From assembly GCA_018826295.1 (NCBI GenBank), contig JAHJZX010000021.1, positions 181,633 to 245,632 of the forward strand: a stretch of 64,000 bases of DNA, written 5' to 3'. A model generated the notes under the pieces. That model searched no databases, was not told where the DNA came from, and saw only the letters and a list, made by a program, of their open reading frames with translations. Every line of letters begins with the position of its first letter. Positions within the stretch are counted from its first letter, which is position 1. This DNA is from Gammaproteobacteria bacterium. GTDB lineage: Bacteria; Pseudomonadota; Gammaproteobacteria; Enterobacterales; Alteromonadaceae. Below are positions 1-8,836 of the stretch, one piece after another. The translations under genes were made by a program, and so were the position numbers.

Positions 1-294
1 CCCCAGGCTAAACGGCACTTTTTGCCAGTTACCGTCGGCTCTTTTGGCGTAAATGCGCTCGATAACCAGATCGCGGCTGTCCAGATACACCGTGTTGTCG
101 CTGCTGTTTAGCCAGTTAAGTTGTAAATCGGCAAAGCCGGTTAAGGCTTTTTGCTCAAAGTTAACGGCTAAATCCAGATGCAGGTGTTTTACTGTTACCG
201 CATCAAAGTTGGCGTAAGTGTAGGCATCGGAAGCGGCAAAAGCGTAACTGCTGCAGAGCAAAGCAGTGCCAAGAGTAAGCAGGCGTGCAGACAT
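1..294 (-). CDS. M1-family aminopeptidase, N-terminal part only
   Basis: Only the first 98 codons lie in the window; the rest runs off the left edge. After the ATG at 294 there is a signal peptide of about 20 residues ([16 protein letters not shown]), so the product is exported. The mature start, around [19 protein letters not shown], resembles the N-terminal beta-saddle domain of leukotriene-A4-hydrolase-like M1 aminopeptidases, which cleave N-terminal residues from peptides. The catalytic HEXXH region is not in view, so activity cannot be judged. It is divergent from the SIMPL gene, with about 135 bp between the two starts for both promoters. The family call rests on the N-terminal pattern alone. 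Confidence 0.7.
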   Translation of the reverse strand, partial: MSARLLTLGTALLCSSYAFAASDAYTYANFDAVTVKHLHLDLAVNFEQKALTGFADLQLNWLNSSDNTVYLDSRDLVIERIYAKRADGNWQKVPFSLG

Positions 295-430
295 GGTGTT
301 TCCTTAAAAGCGAATGAAAGCAGAGTGTAAGGGCAAACTCAGGCCAAATACAACTCTACAAATAATGACAACTTAACGGCAGCAGTTTTGCTGTAATAGA
401 CATTAAATCCTGTTCAATAACGAGGTGTAT

Positions 431-1168
431 ATGAAGTTAACTATTTTAGCCACGGCTTTAACCACTGCTTTAAGCCTGGGCCTGAGCGGCGCTGTACAGG
501 CCAGCCCGTTACCGGATTTTCCGTTTATTAGCGTCAGCGGTGAAGCCAAGCTGGAGGTGGCACCCGACAAAGCACGTATTCAGTTTGTGATCCGCCACAC
601 TGCAGCTAAAGCCGATGCAGCTACACAAGCCGTGTACAAGCAGGGCCGCGATTTAATGCAGTTTCTGGCGGCACAAGGGGTGACAGAGGCGGATATCGAT
701 GCGGCGCAAATAAATAAAGAAGCGCTGTATAAAGACTACAACGACAGAACCATTACCGGCTACGAAACCAGCCAGCCGATCACGGTAACGTTGAACCAGC
801 TGGCCAACTATGTGGCAGTAATGGATTACCTGTTTAAACAACCGCATATTTTCTCTATTCACGGCAGTTTTGACAGCAGCCAGCGCGAACAGCTTGAATT
901 AAAGCTGAGCCAGCAGGCCGGTGCCGATGCCCGTCGTCGTGCCGATCAACTGGCTGGTGCACAGGGCGTAAAAATTTCCTCGGTATTTGCCATTACCGAA
1001 GCGGGCGGCTGGGGCCAACTGGCTGGCGATTTTGGCTTTAGCGGTAGCGCAGTAAGCTTTAGTGCTATGCGTAAGCCCGAAATGGCTGACAGTAGCGCCA
1101 ACCTGGTGTTACCTCGGCATATTACGTTGCAAAAATCGGTCAATGTGATTTACAAAATTAAACCCTGA
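431..1168 (+). CDS. SIMPL (DUF541) domain periplasmic protein
   Basis: The product is about 245 residues. A signal peptide (residues 1-24, ending GAVQA) precedes a SIMPL/DUF541 domain that opens with the typical ISVSGEAKLEVAPDKARIQF pattern. SIMPL proteins are periplasmic or surface proteins, some linked to oxidative stress; no enzymatic role is established. I chose ATG 431 because AACGAGG lies at a proper distance upstream; an in-frame GTG at 425 would sit on top of that site. It stands alone, divergent from the M1 peptidase and about 90 bp before an M28 peptidase. Family assignment is firm, function unknown. Confidence 0.85.
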   Translation: MKLTILATALTTALSLGLSGAVQASPLPDFPFISVSGEAKLEVAPDKARIQFVIRHTAAKADAATQAVYKQGRDLMQFLAAQGVTEADIDAAQINKEALYKDYNDRTITGYETSQPITVTLNQLANYVAVMDYLFKQPHIFSIHGSFDSSQREQLELKLSQQAGADARRRADQLAGAQGVKISSVFAITEAGGWGQLAGDFGFSGSAVSFSAMRKPEMADSSANLVLPRHITLQKSVNVIYKIKP

Positions 1169-1255
1169 TCCGGGTTGTTTGTCTCAATGCTGTCGTGTCA
1201 GCGCCGTGAATGGGCTAAGGTAAGTGTTTATCTTAGCGGTATTTAAGGAAACCTG

Positions 1256-2923
1256 ATGACACAGCAGTTCACCCCTTTGTTGCTCGCTGCGGCTAGCGCC
1301 AGCCTGTTACTGGTGTCGTGTTCCAACCAGAACACGACATCGCCGGCAGAGCAATCCTTGTTGCAAACCAGTTTTAATGCCAATTTCGCCGGCTATTTTC
1401 AGAAAATTGCTTCAGATGACATGCAAGGCCGCGCCCCGGCAACAAAAGGTGAGGAAAACACCGTGCAGTATCTGGAGCAGCAGTTTTCCCGCCTTGGGTT
1501 AACCCCGTACAGCGCTGACAGCTATCGTCAGAGCGTACCTGTGGTGCAAATAGACCCGGTTAAGGTATCGGCTTTAACGCTAACCGATAACCGCGGTGGC
1601 AATACTAGCTTGAGCTATAAAACCGATATGATGGCCTGGTCTACCCGCATGCTGCAACAGATTGATGTTACTGACAGCCAGGTGGTGTTTGTCGGCTATG
1701 GCATAGTTGCGCCGGAATATAACTGGAATGACTACGCCGGTTTGGATGTAAAAGGCAAAACCGTGGTAATGCTGGTTAATGACCCCGGCTATGCCACTCA
1801 GGACCCGACCTTGTTTACCGGCAATGCTATGACGTACTACGGCCGCTGGACCTACAAATACGAAGAAGCCGCCCGCCAGGGCGCTGCTATGGCGCTGATT
1901 GTGCACGAAACCGATGCCGCCAGCTACGGCTGGAATGTGGTAGCGGGTACCTCGCCAATTCGGTTTGAGCTGGCAAACGACAACAAAAACCTGCACAAAG
2001 CCCCGGTAGAAGGCTGGTTGTCGCTCGACGCGGCGGAAAAGCTGTTCGCCGCCAATGGCACCTCGTTAAAACAGCTGCGTGAGCAGGCGCTAAGCAAAGC
2101 GTTTAAGCCGGTACCACTTAACGCTAAAGCCAGTTTAAGCATTAGCAATAATTTACGAGAGCTTAACTCCAGCAATGTTATTGGTTATATCGAAGGTAGC
2201 GAAAAGCCCGACGAAGCCATTATTTATATGGCGCATTGGGATCATTTCGGTCTGGATTTTAGCCGCCCTGATGACAAAGTGTTTAACGGTGCCCAGGACA
2301 ACGCCGGTGGCGTTGCTGCCTTACTGGCATTGGCTGAGCAGTTTAAAGCCGGCCCGCCACCTAAACGCTCGGTAGCTTTTTTAGCGGTAACGGTAGAAGA
2401 GCGAGGCCTGTTGGGTTCGGCCTGGTATGCCAGTAACCCTTTATTTGCGTTAAATAAAACGGTTGCCGGGATCAATATGGACGTGATTAACGTCTATGGC
2501 CCAATGCGTGATGTGATGGTGTTTGGCTATGGCAGCTCTGAGCTGGAGCCAATCCTGGAGAAATACGCCCGCGCGCAAAACCGCTATATAGCGCCTGAGC
2601 CTACGCCGCAGGACGGTTTTTACTACCGCTCTGATCACTTTAACCTGGCCAAAAAAGGCGTGCCTATGTTGTATGCCCGTGGCGGGGTAGACAGTTTTAT
2701 TCATGGTAAAGACTGGGGCTTAAAGCAGCGACGCCTATATGTGCGCGATTACTACCACAAAGTAAATGACGAATTTGATGCCAATTGGGATTTACGTGGT
2801 GCCCAGCAGGATTTACACCTGTATTACCAGGTAGGGCACGAGTTAGCCAACAGCGACAGCTGGCCAAACTGGTATCAGGGCAAAGAGTTCCGCGCCGTGC
2901 GTGCTGCGTCTTTAGCGCAGTAG
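1256..2923 (+). CDS. M28-family zinc metallopeptidase, lipoprotein, with PA domain
   Basis: A 555-residue exported aminopeptidase of the M28 family. The N-terminus has a lipobox (LLVSC, Cys near residue 22), so it is probably membrane-anchored. A protease-associated (PA) insert lies at about residues 135-260 and the peptidase domain at about 310-530. The di-zinc site is complete: H327 (in AHWDH), D348 (QDNAGG), E381 and E382 (VEERG), D409 (NMD) and H461 (SDH). Known members remove N-terminal amino acids from peptides outside the cytoplasm, which fits the many secreted peptidases in this window. A hairpin terminator follows at 2936, so it is probably monocistronic. Confidence 0.92.
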   Translation: MTQQFTPLLLAAASASLLLVSCSNQNTTSPAEQSLLQTSFNANFAGYFQKIASDDMQGRAPATKGEENTVQYLEQQFSRLGLTPYSADSYRQSVPVVQIDPVKVSALTLTDNRGGNTSLSYKTDMMAWSTRMLQQIDVTDSQVVFVGYGIVAPEYNWNDYAGLDVKGKTVVMLVNDPGYATQDPTLFTGNAMTYYGRWTYKYEEAARQGAAMALIVHETDAASYGWNVVAGTSPIRFELANDNKNLHKAPVEGWLSLDAAEKLFAANGTSLKQLREQALSKAFKPVPLNAKASLSISNNLRELNSSNVIGYIEGSEKPDEAIIYMAHWDHFGLDFSRPDDKVFNGAQDNAGGVAALLALAEQFKAGPPPKRSVAFLAVTVEERGLLGSAWYASNPLFALNKTVAGINMDVINVYGPMRDVMVFGYGSSELEPILEKYARAQNRYIAPEPTPQDGFYYRSDHFNLAKKGVPMLYARGGVDSFIHGKDWGLKQRRLYVRDYYHKVNDEFDANWDLRGAQQDLHLYYQVGHELANSDSWPNWYQGKEFRAVRAASLAQ

Positions 2924-2935
2924 CTGTGCTCATTG

Positions 2936-2971
2936 CACCCGCAGCAAACAGGCCTGCGGGTGTCGGTTTTT
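2936..2971 (+). terminator. Rho-independent terminator after the M28 peptidase
   Basis: A perfect 9-bp stem, CACCCGCAG (2936-2944) with CTGCGGGTG (2954-2962), has a 9-nt loop and is followed by TCGGTTTTT. It separates the M28 gene from the DUF2254 gene. Confidence 0.8.
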
Positions 2972-3001
2972 AACAGGCATCGCCTGGAGACTAAGGGCTG
3001 A

Positions 3002-4255
3002 ATGATGGTATCCAAATGGGGTTGGCAGTTATTGCAGTTAAGCCGTAAGCTGTGGGTGCGCACGGTAGCCTTTGCCGTGCTGGCCTTGCTATCCGCACTG
3101 GTTGCTGTGCTGTTGCAAGACCTGATCCCGCCAGCATTGGCCGACATTATTGGTGCCGGCGCTGCGGAGAAAATCCTCACTATTCTGGCCTCCAGCATGC
3201 TGGCGGTAACCACCTTTTCACTCAGCATTATGATTGCCGCCTTTAGTGCCTCTACCAATAGTGTATCGCCGCGGGCTACACGCCTGCTAATGGAAGACAG
3301 CACAACGCACAATGCGCTGGCCACCTTTGTTGGTTCGTTTTTGTACAGTATTGTCAGCATTATATTGCTTAACACCCAACTGTATAACGAGCGCGGCGAA
3401 GTGGTGTTGTTTTTAACCACTATTGTCGTGACTACACTGATTGTTATTACCATCCTGGTATGGATTAACCATTTATCCGGCCTGGGCCGGGTGGGCGAAA
3501 CGGCTAACCGGGTAGAAGACAAAGCCTATGCTGCGCTAATAGCAACGGTTAAACAGCCCTGGCTTGGTGCCAACCCGTTGCATTCATTGGCCGATGTGCC
3601 AACGCGGGCTAAAGCCTTTTTAACCCAAACTATAGGCTATATTCAGCATGTGGATGTAAAAGCGCTTAATAGCTGGGCTGAGGCGAATGACTGCAGAGTA
3701 TTTATCGTTGCCCGTGCCGGTGTCTTTATTGATCCGAGCCGGCCATTGTTGTGGATAGACGGCGAGCTGCCAGACAATACCGACAGTTTAAACAAGGCGT
3801 TTAGCATTGATGATTTTCGTAGCTTCGATCAGGACCCGCGCTTTGGCTTACTGGTATTGGCAGAGATTGCCTCTAAAGCGTTATCGCCAGCAGTAAATGA
3901 CCCGGGAACTGCGATAGAAATTATTGGCCGTGGTATGCGAGTGCTGAGTAACTGGCACATGCCTGAACCGTCCGAAGCGGCAATCACTTATCCAAAGGTA
4001 TGGCAATTGGGGCTTGAACTGACCGATTTATTCGATGATTTTTTTACGCCGATAGCGCGTGATGGTGCCACGCTGGTTGAGATCCATATCCGCTTGCAAA
4101 AAAGCTTTATAGCTCTGGCAAACATTAATACTCAGTTACGGTTACAGGCCCGGCGTCATTCTGAAGCGGCACTGCAGAGGGCCGAACAGGCACTAAGCAA
4201 TGCCAGTGATCTTGCCCGGCTTAAAGCTTTACACCGTAAGTTGATGGACTCTTAA
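3002..4255 (+). CDS. DUF2254 family inner-membrane protein
   Basis: A 417-residue protein of the DUF2254 family, whose function is unknown. Four hydrophobic segments occupy roughly residues 15-45, 60-85, 102-125 and 132-155; the family signature SSMLAVTTFSLSIMIAAFSA sits in the second, followed by SPRATRLLMED. The long hydrophilic C-terminal part (about 170-417) should be cytoplasmic. Two ATGs stand in tandem at 3002 and 3005; GGAGACTAAGGG lies upstream. The last codons overlap those of the convergent TetR gene by 4 bp, so the two transcripts overlap at their ends. Confidence 0.85.
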   Translation: MMVSKWGWQLLQLSRKLWVRTVAFAVLALLSALVAVLLQDLIPPALADIIGAGAAEKILTILASSMLAVTTFSLSIMIAAFSASTNSVSPRATRLLMEDSTTHNALATFVGSFLYSIVSIILLNTQLYNERGEVVLFLTTIVVTTLIVITILVWINHLSGLGRVGETANRVEDKAYAALIATVKQPWLGANPLHSLADVPTRAKAFLTQTIGYIQHVDVKALNSWAEANDCRVFIVARAGVFIDPSRPLLWIDGELPDNTDSLNKAFSIDDFRSFDQDPRFGLLVLAEIASKALSPAVNDPGTAIEIIGRGMRVLSNWHMPEPSEAAITYPKVWQLGLELTDLFDDFFTPIARDGATLVEIHIRLQKSFIALANINTQLRLQARRHSEAALQRAEQALSNASDLARLKALHRKLMDS

Positions 4256-4800
4256 TGCCATAAATTAACCGCTGCCCCAAGTGCCAGTTTGCGCTGCAAT
4301 AATTGCAGGCTGCATTGCTGCTGTGCGGTAGTGTCATTTAGCCAGCAAATAAACACTGCAACAAACATTGTGCTCAGTGCCAGCTCCTGGCCAATACGTG
4401 CCACGCCACTGGCCTGTAAATGCGACGCTTCGCGCAGCCATTGTACGGTGCGGCTAATGCGCAAAATACCGCCTAACTGCAAATGAATATGGCCCGGTTC
4501 CAGTTTATACAACAGCATCTGGCCGGTAACTTTATGGTAGGGTGCCAGCGCTGACAGCCAGAGCTGTATTGCCTGTTGTAGCCTGGCGCTGGCCGGTAAT
4601 TCTGCGCTTATGTGCGTGCTTAGCAGTGCCAAATCGGCGCGGTCAAACCAGGCATCAACTAACTCATCTTTGGTGCGGTAATGGCAGTAAATATCGGCCA
4701 GGCTGATCTGCATCGTGCTGGCAAGTTGCTGCAGCGTTAGCTGCTCCCAGCTGGTTTGGACCGCCAATTGTAGTGCGGTATCGAGGATCTGCTGTTGCAT
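4252..4800 (-). CDS. TetR-family transcriptional regulator
   Basis: A 182-residue regulator. Residues 1-45 form a TetR-type helix-turn-helix (QLASTMQISLADIYCHYRTK, with the usual YxHYxxKDEL turn). The C-terminal part (60-175) is all-helical and resembles ligand or dimerisation domains of COQ9-like TetR members. ATG 4800 is preceded by CCAGGGGG; longer in-frame starts would intrude into the promoter of the divergent EamA gene. The divergent arrangement suggests it controls that exporter, itself, or both, but no clear palindromic operator was found between them. Confidence 0.82.
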   Translation of the reverse strand: MQQQILDTALQLAVQTSWEQLTLQQLASTMQISLADIYCHYRTKDELVDAWFDRADLALLSTHISAELPASARLQQAIQLWLSALAPYHKVTGQMLLYKLEPGHIHLQLGGILRISRTVQWLREASHLQASGVARIGQELALSTMFVAVFICWLNDTTAQQQCSLQLLQRKLALGAAVNLWH

Positions 4801-4966
4801 GAGGGCCCCCTGGATTGCGCAGGCCTTAAGTATAGATAGCTCCGGGTAAACCGCTGGCAATACATATTTATTTGGCGGCGATGCAGCAAAAAAATAACTT
4901 AGGCTACTGCCGTTTTGCACTTAGCTGGCGCTACAATAGCGCCCTGTCTAATCTGGTGTTTTTTCA

Positions 4967-5842
4967 ATGTCTGCTGCTTCTGTATCTAACGTCGATAACC
5001 CGCTGCGCGGGATTTTATGCATGCTTGTTGCCGTGGCGCTGTTTGCTGCGATGGATGCGGCAATGAAATCGCTGACGCCTTATTACAGCGCGATGCAGAT
5101 AGCCTGCTTGCGCGGGGCTTTGGCCTGGCCATTGGTGGTGCTGTGGCTGGTTAGTAGCGGGCGGCATAAAACACTGTTAAAAACCCGCTGGAGTCTGCAT
5201 ATGTTGCGGGCTGTACTGGGCGTTGTCATGTTGTGGGCCTTTGTGTTTAGCCTGCAAACACTGGCGCTGGCCGAAGCCTATAGTATCTTTTTTACCGCGC
5301 CGCTGCTCATTACTGCTATGTCGGCATTCTGGCTAAAAGAATATGTCGCGCCCCGGCACTGGATCGCCATAGCTATTGGCCTTGTCAGCGTGTTGTTTAT
5401 GCTAAAGCCGGATGGCGAAAAATTAATTAGCTTTGGTGCGTTAATGGCGCTGCTGGCGGCATTTTGCTATGCAGTTTCAGCCATTACGGTACGTATTCTC
5501 GGCCGTACCGAAGGCACTGGCAATATGGTGTTCTGGTTAATGACGCTGTTATCACTCGGCGCCGGCATCTTAGCCTGGCCCGACTGGCAGCCGCTGACAA
5601 GCGAGCTGTGGCTGAGTTTTGTTTTGCTTGGCGTTACCGGCTTCGGCGGACAAATTGCCATTACCCAGGCGTTTAAGGTGGCACCGGCGGCTTTGGTTGC
5701 GCCGTTTGAATATACCGCGCTGTTATGGGGTATAGGTTTTGATATTGTACTGTGGCAGCTGTACCCGGCGTTTTCAATGCTGGCCGGCGCGGCGGTAATA
5801 ATGCTAAGCGGCCTTTATCTGCTGTGGCAGCACCGTCGCTGA
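4967..5842 (+). CDS. EamA/DMT-family transporter (10 TM)
   Basis: A 291-residue inner-membrane protein with about ten transmembrane segments in two EamA repeats (roughly residues 12-145 and 150-288). The DMT superfamily exports small metabolites and amino acids; the substrate cannot be read from sequence. Motifs typical of the family include AEAYSIFFTAPLLITAMSA in the first repeat and the PFEYTALLWG stretch in the second. It is divergent from the TetR regulator at 4800, its most likely controller. A hairpin lies after it at 5880. Confidence 0.88.
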   Translation: MSAASVSNVDNPLRGILCMLVAVALFAAMDAAMKSLTPYYSAMQIACLRGALAWPLVVLWLVSSGRHKTLLKTRWSLHMLRAVLGVVMLWAFVFSLQTLALAEAYSIFFTAPLLITAMSAFWLKEYVAPRHWIAIAIGLVSVLFMLKPDGEKLISFGALMALLAAFCYAVSAITVRILGRTEGTGNMVFWLMTLLSLGAGILAWPDWQPLTSELWLSFVLLGVTGFGGQIAITQAFKVAPAALVAPFEYTALLWGIGFDIVLWQLYPAFSMLAGAAVIMLSGLYLLWQHRR

Positions 5843-5879
5843 TCGGTTGCTACTGCAGTAAAAGCGTACCGGCCTGGCA

Positions 5880-5906
5880 ATGCCGCTCAGTTAGCCTGAG
5901 CGGCAT
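5880..5906. terminator. Hairpin between convergent EamA and DUF885 genes
   Basis: A perfect 11-bp stem, ATGCCGCTCAG (5880-5890) with CTGAGCGGCAT (5896-5906), has a 5-nt loop. It lies between two convergent genes and can serve both; the T tract is short on the plus strand (TTTCC). Confidence 0.65.
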
Positions 5907-5913
5907 TTCCGGT

Positions 5914-7644
5914 TTATCGTTGGCTTGCAATCCACTCCAGTGTTAGCTCTTGCAGTAAATCCAGCGGCAGGCTGCCAGAGCTTAAAATGTGGTCGTGAAA
6001 AGCGCGGATATCAAATTTAGCGCCCAGTTGTTGTTCGGCCTGTTGGCGCAACTGGCGGATCTTAATTTCACCAATTTTGTAGGATAACGCCTGTGCCGGC
6101 CAGGTTATGTAACGGTCTATTTGCGCTGTTACTTCCGCCATGGTCAGTGCAGTATTGGCGGCCAGATAGTCAATCGCCTGCTGGCGGCTCCAGCCCATAG
6201 CATGCATACCGGTATCAACCACTAAACGGCAGGCACGCCAGGCTTCATAGGTTAAGCGGCCAAAGTCGCTGTAAGGGTCCTGATAAAAACCCATTTCTTT
6301 ACCCAGACTTTCGGCATACAAACCCCAGCCCTCGCCGTAAGCGCTGTGATACAAGGTTTTACGAAATTCCGCCATATCCATTTCCTGCGCCAGTGCACTT
6401 TGCAGGTGATGCCCCGGCTCGGCTTCATGAAAGGTCAGGGCTTCAAGGTTATATAGTGGTTCGCTACGTACATCATTGGCGCCGATAAAGTAGGTGCCGG
6501 ATGTCGTGCCACTGCCGTCGGATGCAACATAATAAGCGCCGCCATTGGGGCTGGCTTTTATATCAAAGGTGCCGCGGGGCAGGGTACTAAACCATTTGGG
6601 CAGTTGGCCGGCCATTTTACGGCTGATAAAACTGGCCTTTTCCAGTAGTTGCTGAGAGTTACTGGCATAAAACTGCGGATCTGTGCGTAAAAAGCGGACA
6701 AAAGCTGCGAAGTCGCCGTTAAATTGTAGTTTTTGGATAATATTGTCCATCTGGTTGCGAATACGTTTTACTTCGTCCAGCCCCAACTGATGGATCTGCT
6801 CTGGCGTCATATTGGTGGTGGTGTAAAAATTTATCAGGTACTGATAATAGGCCGCGCTGTCTTCCAGCTGCGCGATGCCAACAACATTGCGACAGGCCGG
6901 CATATATTCGTCAGTAAAAAAGCGATGTAGCTTTTTATACTCGGGTAATACAGTGTCAGTAATCAGTTTGCTGCCGGCAGTTAAATAATGCTGGCGCTGC
7001 TTGTCACTAAACCGGGCGGGTTGCTGCGCCAGCGGCGCATAAAAAACGCTGTCGGTGACATCGTCGACGATATGTTTGCTAATGGTTTTATCGTAACCGG
7101 CAAAACTGGCGCAATAGTGGGTATAACCCTTGGAAATGGCTTGTTTCAGGTTGTCGATATGCTGCTGGTTATAGCGCGCAAAGTCGGCCAGGCTGATCAG
7201 GTAATTGTCGTAGTCAGCCGTTGTTAAAAACGACATATTATCAACTGCGCCGGCAAAATAGCTGTGATAGCCGGCGTACGCCTGCATTGGAAACAAATGG
7301 TCGAACTGCTGGTAGCTTTTTGCTTCGGCTTCACGCTCGTAATTAAATAGCCGTAAGGTCACTTGCTCTGCCGCAGTTAGCTGGCTTAATGTTATTTTTG
7401 CCGCTTGTTGCAGCATTTTTTGGTTAAAGGCCTGCCGCCGTTCGCGCCCTTTTGCCGATACATCCGGCAGCGGGCCATTCATGCGAAAGGTATCGGGGTC
7501 TTTGCGAAAAAATATCTGTTCCTGGTTGGCGTGCTGCCAGTGCTCGTCCAACAGTTGTTGAAGCTGTGCGCTGGCACTTGTGGCCTGAGCCTGATGAGAT
7601 AACAGCAGCGCCGCCATAGCGACGAAAATAGCACGAAATAGCAT
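5914..7644 (-). CDS. DUF885 family exported metallopeptidase-like protein
   Basis: A 576-residue protein with a signal peptide (1-21, ending HQAQA). The DUF885 domain fills the rest and carries the zinc-peptidase-like motif HEAEPGHH at residues 406-413, preceded by LEALTF. DUF885 proteins are related to carboxypeptidase-like zinc peptidases with an HExxxGH-type site, and a periplasmic peptidase role is inferred. The stretch AYGEGWGLYAESLG near residue 435 is also conserved in the family. It appears monocistronic. Confidence 0.87.
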   Translation of the reverse strand: MLFRAIFVAMAALLLSHQAQATSASAQLQQLLDEHWQHANQEQIFFRKDPDTFRMNGPLPDVSAKGRERRQAFNQKMLQQAAKITLSQLTAAEQVTLRLFNYEREAEAKSYQQFDHLFPMQAYAGYHSYFAGAVDNMSFLTTADYDNYLISLADFARYNQQHIDNLKQAISKGYTHYCASFAGYDKTISKHIVDDVTDSVFYAPLAQQPARFSDKQRQHYLTAGSKLITDTVLPEYKKLHRFFTDEYMPACRNVVGIAQLEDSAAYYQYLINFYTTTNMTPEQIHQLGLDEVKRIRNQMDNIIQKLQFNGDFAAFVRFLRTDPQFYASNSQQLLEKASFISRKMAGQLPKWFSTLPRGTFDIKASPNGGAYYVASDGSGTTSGTYFIGANDVRSEPLYNLEALTFHEAEPGHHLQSALAQEMDMAEFRKTLYHSAYGEGWGLYAESLGKEMGFYQDPYSDFGRLTYEAWRACRLVVDTGMHAMGWSRQQAIDYLAANTALTMAEVTAQIDRYITWPAQALSYKIGEIKIRQLRQQAEQQLGAKFDIRAFHDHILSSGSLPLDLLQELTLEWIASQR

Positions 7645-7715
7645 AATAGGGTCCGACGTTAGTTAGCGTTTTGCCCTGTTATACCATAGCCGGCGCTGCG
7701 CCGTCATGACCGGTG

Positions 7716-8825
7716 TTATACCGGCCCGCTTTGTTGCAATTGGCCAGGCGCAGTAGCGCGGTTACCACCGGGCAACGAGTAGCGCATAATACGCAAAAAC
7801 ACCGTACTGTACTGGCGCACAAAACTGCCGCTGTTGTAGGGGATGCCGTATTTAGCCGCAATAGCCTGCACCTGCTTAGCCATCGCCGGATAGTGCCGCG
7901 CCGGAATGTCAGGAAACAGGTGATGCTCTATCTGACAGCTTAAATGGCCGGTTAAAATATGCAGCCAGGTAGGGCCGGTAAAGTTTGATGAACCCAGCAT
8001 TTGGCGGTAATACCACTGGCCACGGCTTTCGTTTTCGCAATCTTCTGGCCTGAACGCGTACACCTCTTTAGTAAAGTGGCCGCAAAAAATCACTGTCGAT
8101 GTCCATACGTTGCGCAATAAATTGGCCAGCAGATTACCGCTTAGCACCCACAACCACATAGGCCCGGCAATCAAGGGAAAAAACAGGTAGTCTTTAATCA
8201 GTTGGCGTGCGCCCTTGCCAAAAAAAGCCCGTTTTAGCTCGCTATCGCTGACCTGGGTATGGCGGTCGGCTTTCTTTTTACCAAAGAATACCCGCTGCGC
8301 GGCCAGTTCGTGATAGGACACGCCCCACTGAAATAACATGCTAAGTAGCAGGTAAGTGCCGCCTTGCCACAGGTTACGCAGACGCCAGCGAAAATCGTTA
8401 CTTAAGCGCAGCAGGCCATAACCGAAATCGCGGTCTTTGCCTATAATATTGGTGTAAGTGTGGTGTTCAAAATTATGCGTACGTTGCCAGCTGGCAGCAT
8501 CACAGGCAATATCCCACTCAAAGCGTTTGGAATGTAACACCGGATCATTCATCCAGTCATACTGGCCATGCAGCACATTGTGGCCAATTTCCATGTTGTC
8601 GAGTATTTTTGCCAGCGCCAACAGCAACACACCCGCCAGCCAAAGCCAGGGGGTAATAAAGCCCAATACCAGCAAAATGCGACCGCTGAGCGCGCTTAAG
8701 CGCTGCAGCAGCAATACGCGGCGGATATAGCGCGCATCGGCCTCACCTAATTGTGTCTGCACCTGCTGTTTTACGCTGTCCAGCTCATGCTGCAGCGCGG
8801 TAAATTGTTCAGTGGAAAGTTTCAT
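7716..8825 (-). CDS. Acyl-CoA/fatty-acid desaturase, membrane di-iron enzyme
   Basis: A 369-residue integral-membrane desaturase that introduces a double bond into fatty acyl chains using O2 and reducing power. The three histidine boxes are visible: HNVLH (about residue 85), HNFEHH (about 122) and HLSCQIEHH (about 300), with hydrophobic segments around 48-70 and 205-235. ATG 8825 follows ACAGGACTTTTG; a TTG one codon upstream is less likely. It begins 11 bp after the reductase gene stops, so the two form an operon in which the reductase supplies electrons. The pairing matches DesB-type desaturase systems of Pseudomonas and relatives. Confidence 0.9.
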   Translation of the reverse strand: MKLSTEQFTALQHELDSVKQQVQTQLGEADARYIRRVLLLQRLSALSGRILLVLGFITPWLWLAGVLLLALAKILDNMEIGHNVLHGQYDWMNDPVLHSKRFEWDIACDAASWQRTHNFEHHTYTNIIGKDRDFGYGLLRLSNDFRWRLRNLWQGGTYLLLSMLFQWGVSYHELAAQRVFFGKKKADRHTQVSDSELKRAFFGKGARQLIKDYLFFPLIAGPMWLWVLSGNLLANLLRNVWTSTVIFCGHFTKEVYAFRPEDCENESRGQWYYRQMLGSSNFTGPTWLHILTGHLSCQIEHHLFPDIPARHYPAMAKQVQAIAAKYGIPYNSGSFVRQYSTVFLRIMRYSLPGGNRATAPGQLQQSGPV

Positions 8826-8836
8826 CAAAAGTCCTG

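Noticed and set aside
2875..3522. Long open frame on the minus strand (215 codons)
   Set aside because: It lies antisense over the well-supported DUF2254 gene, has biased composition and no ribosome site or family resemblance.
7645..7715. Repeated TTATACC motifs between the DUF885 and desaturase genes
   Set aside because: The two copies are short and lack symmetric context; no feature supported.
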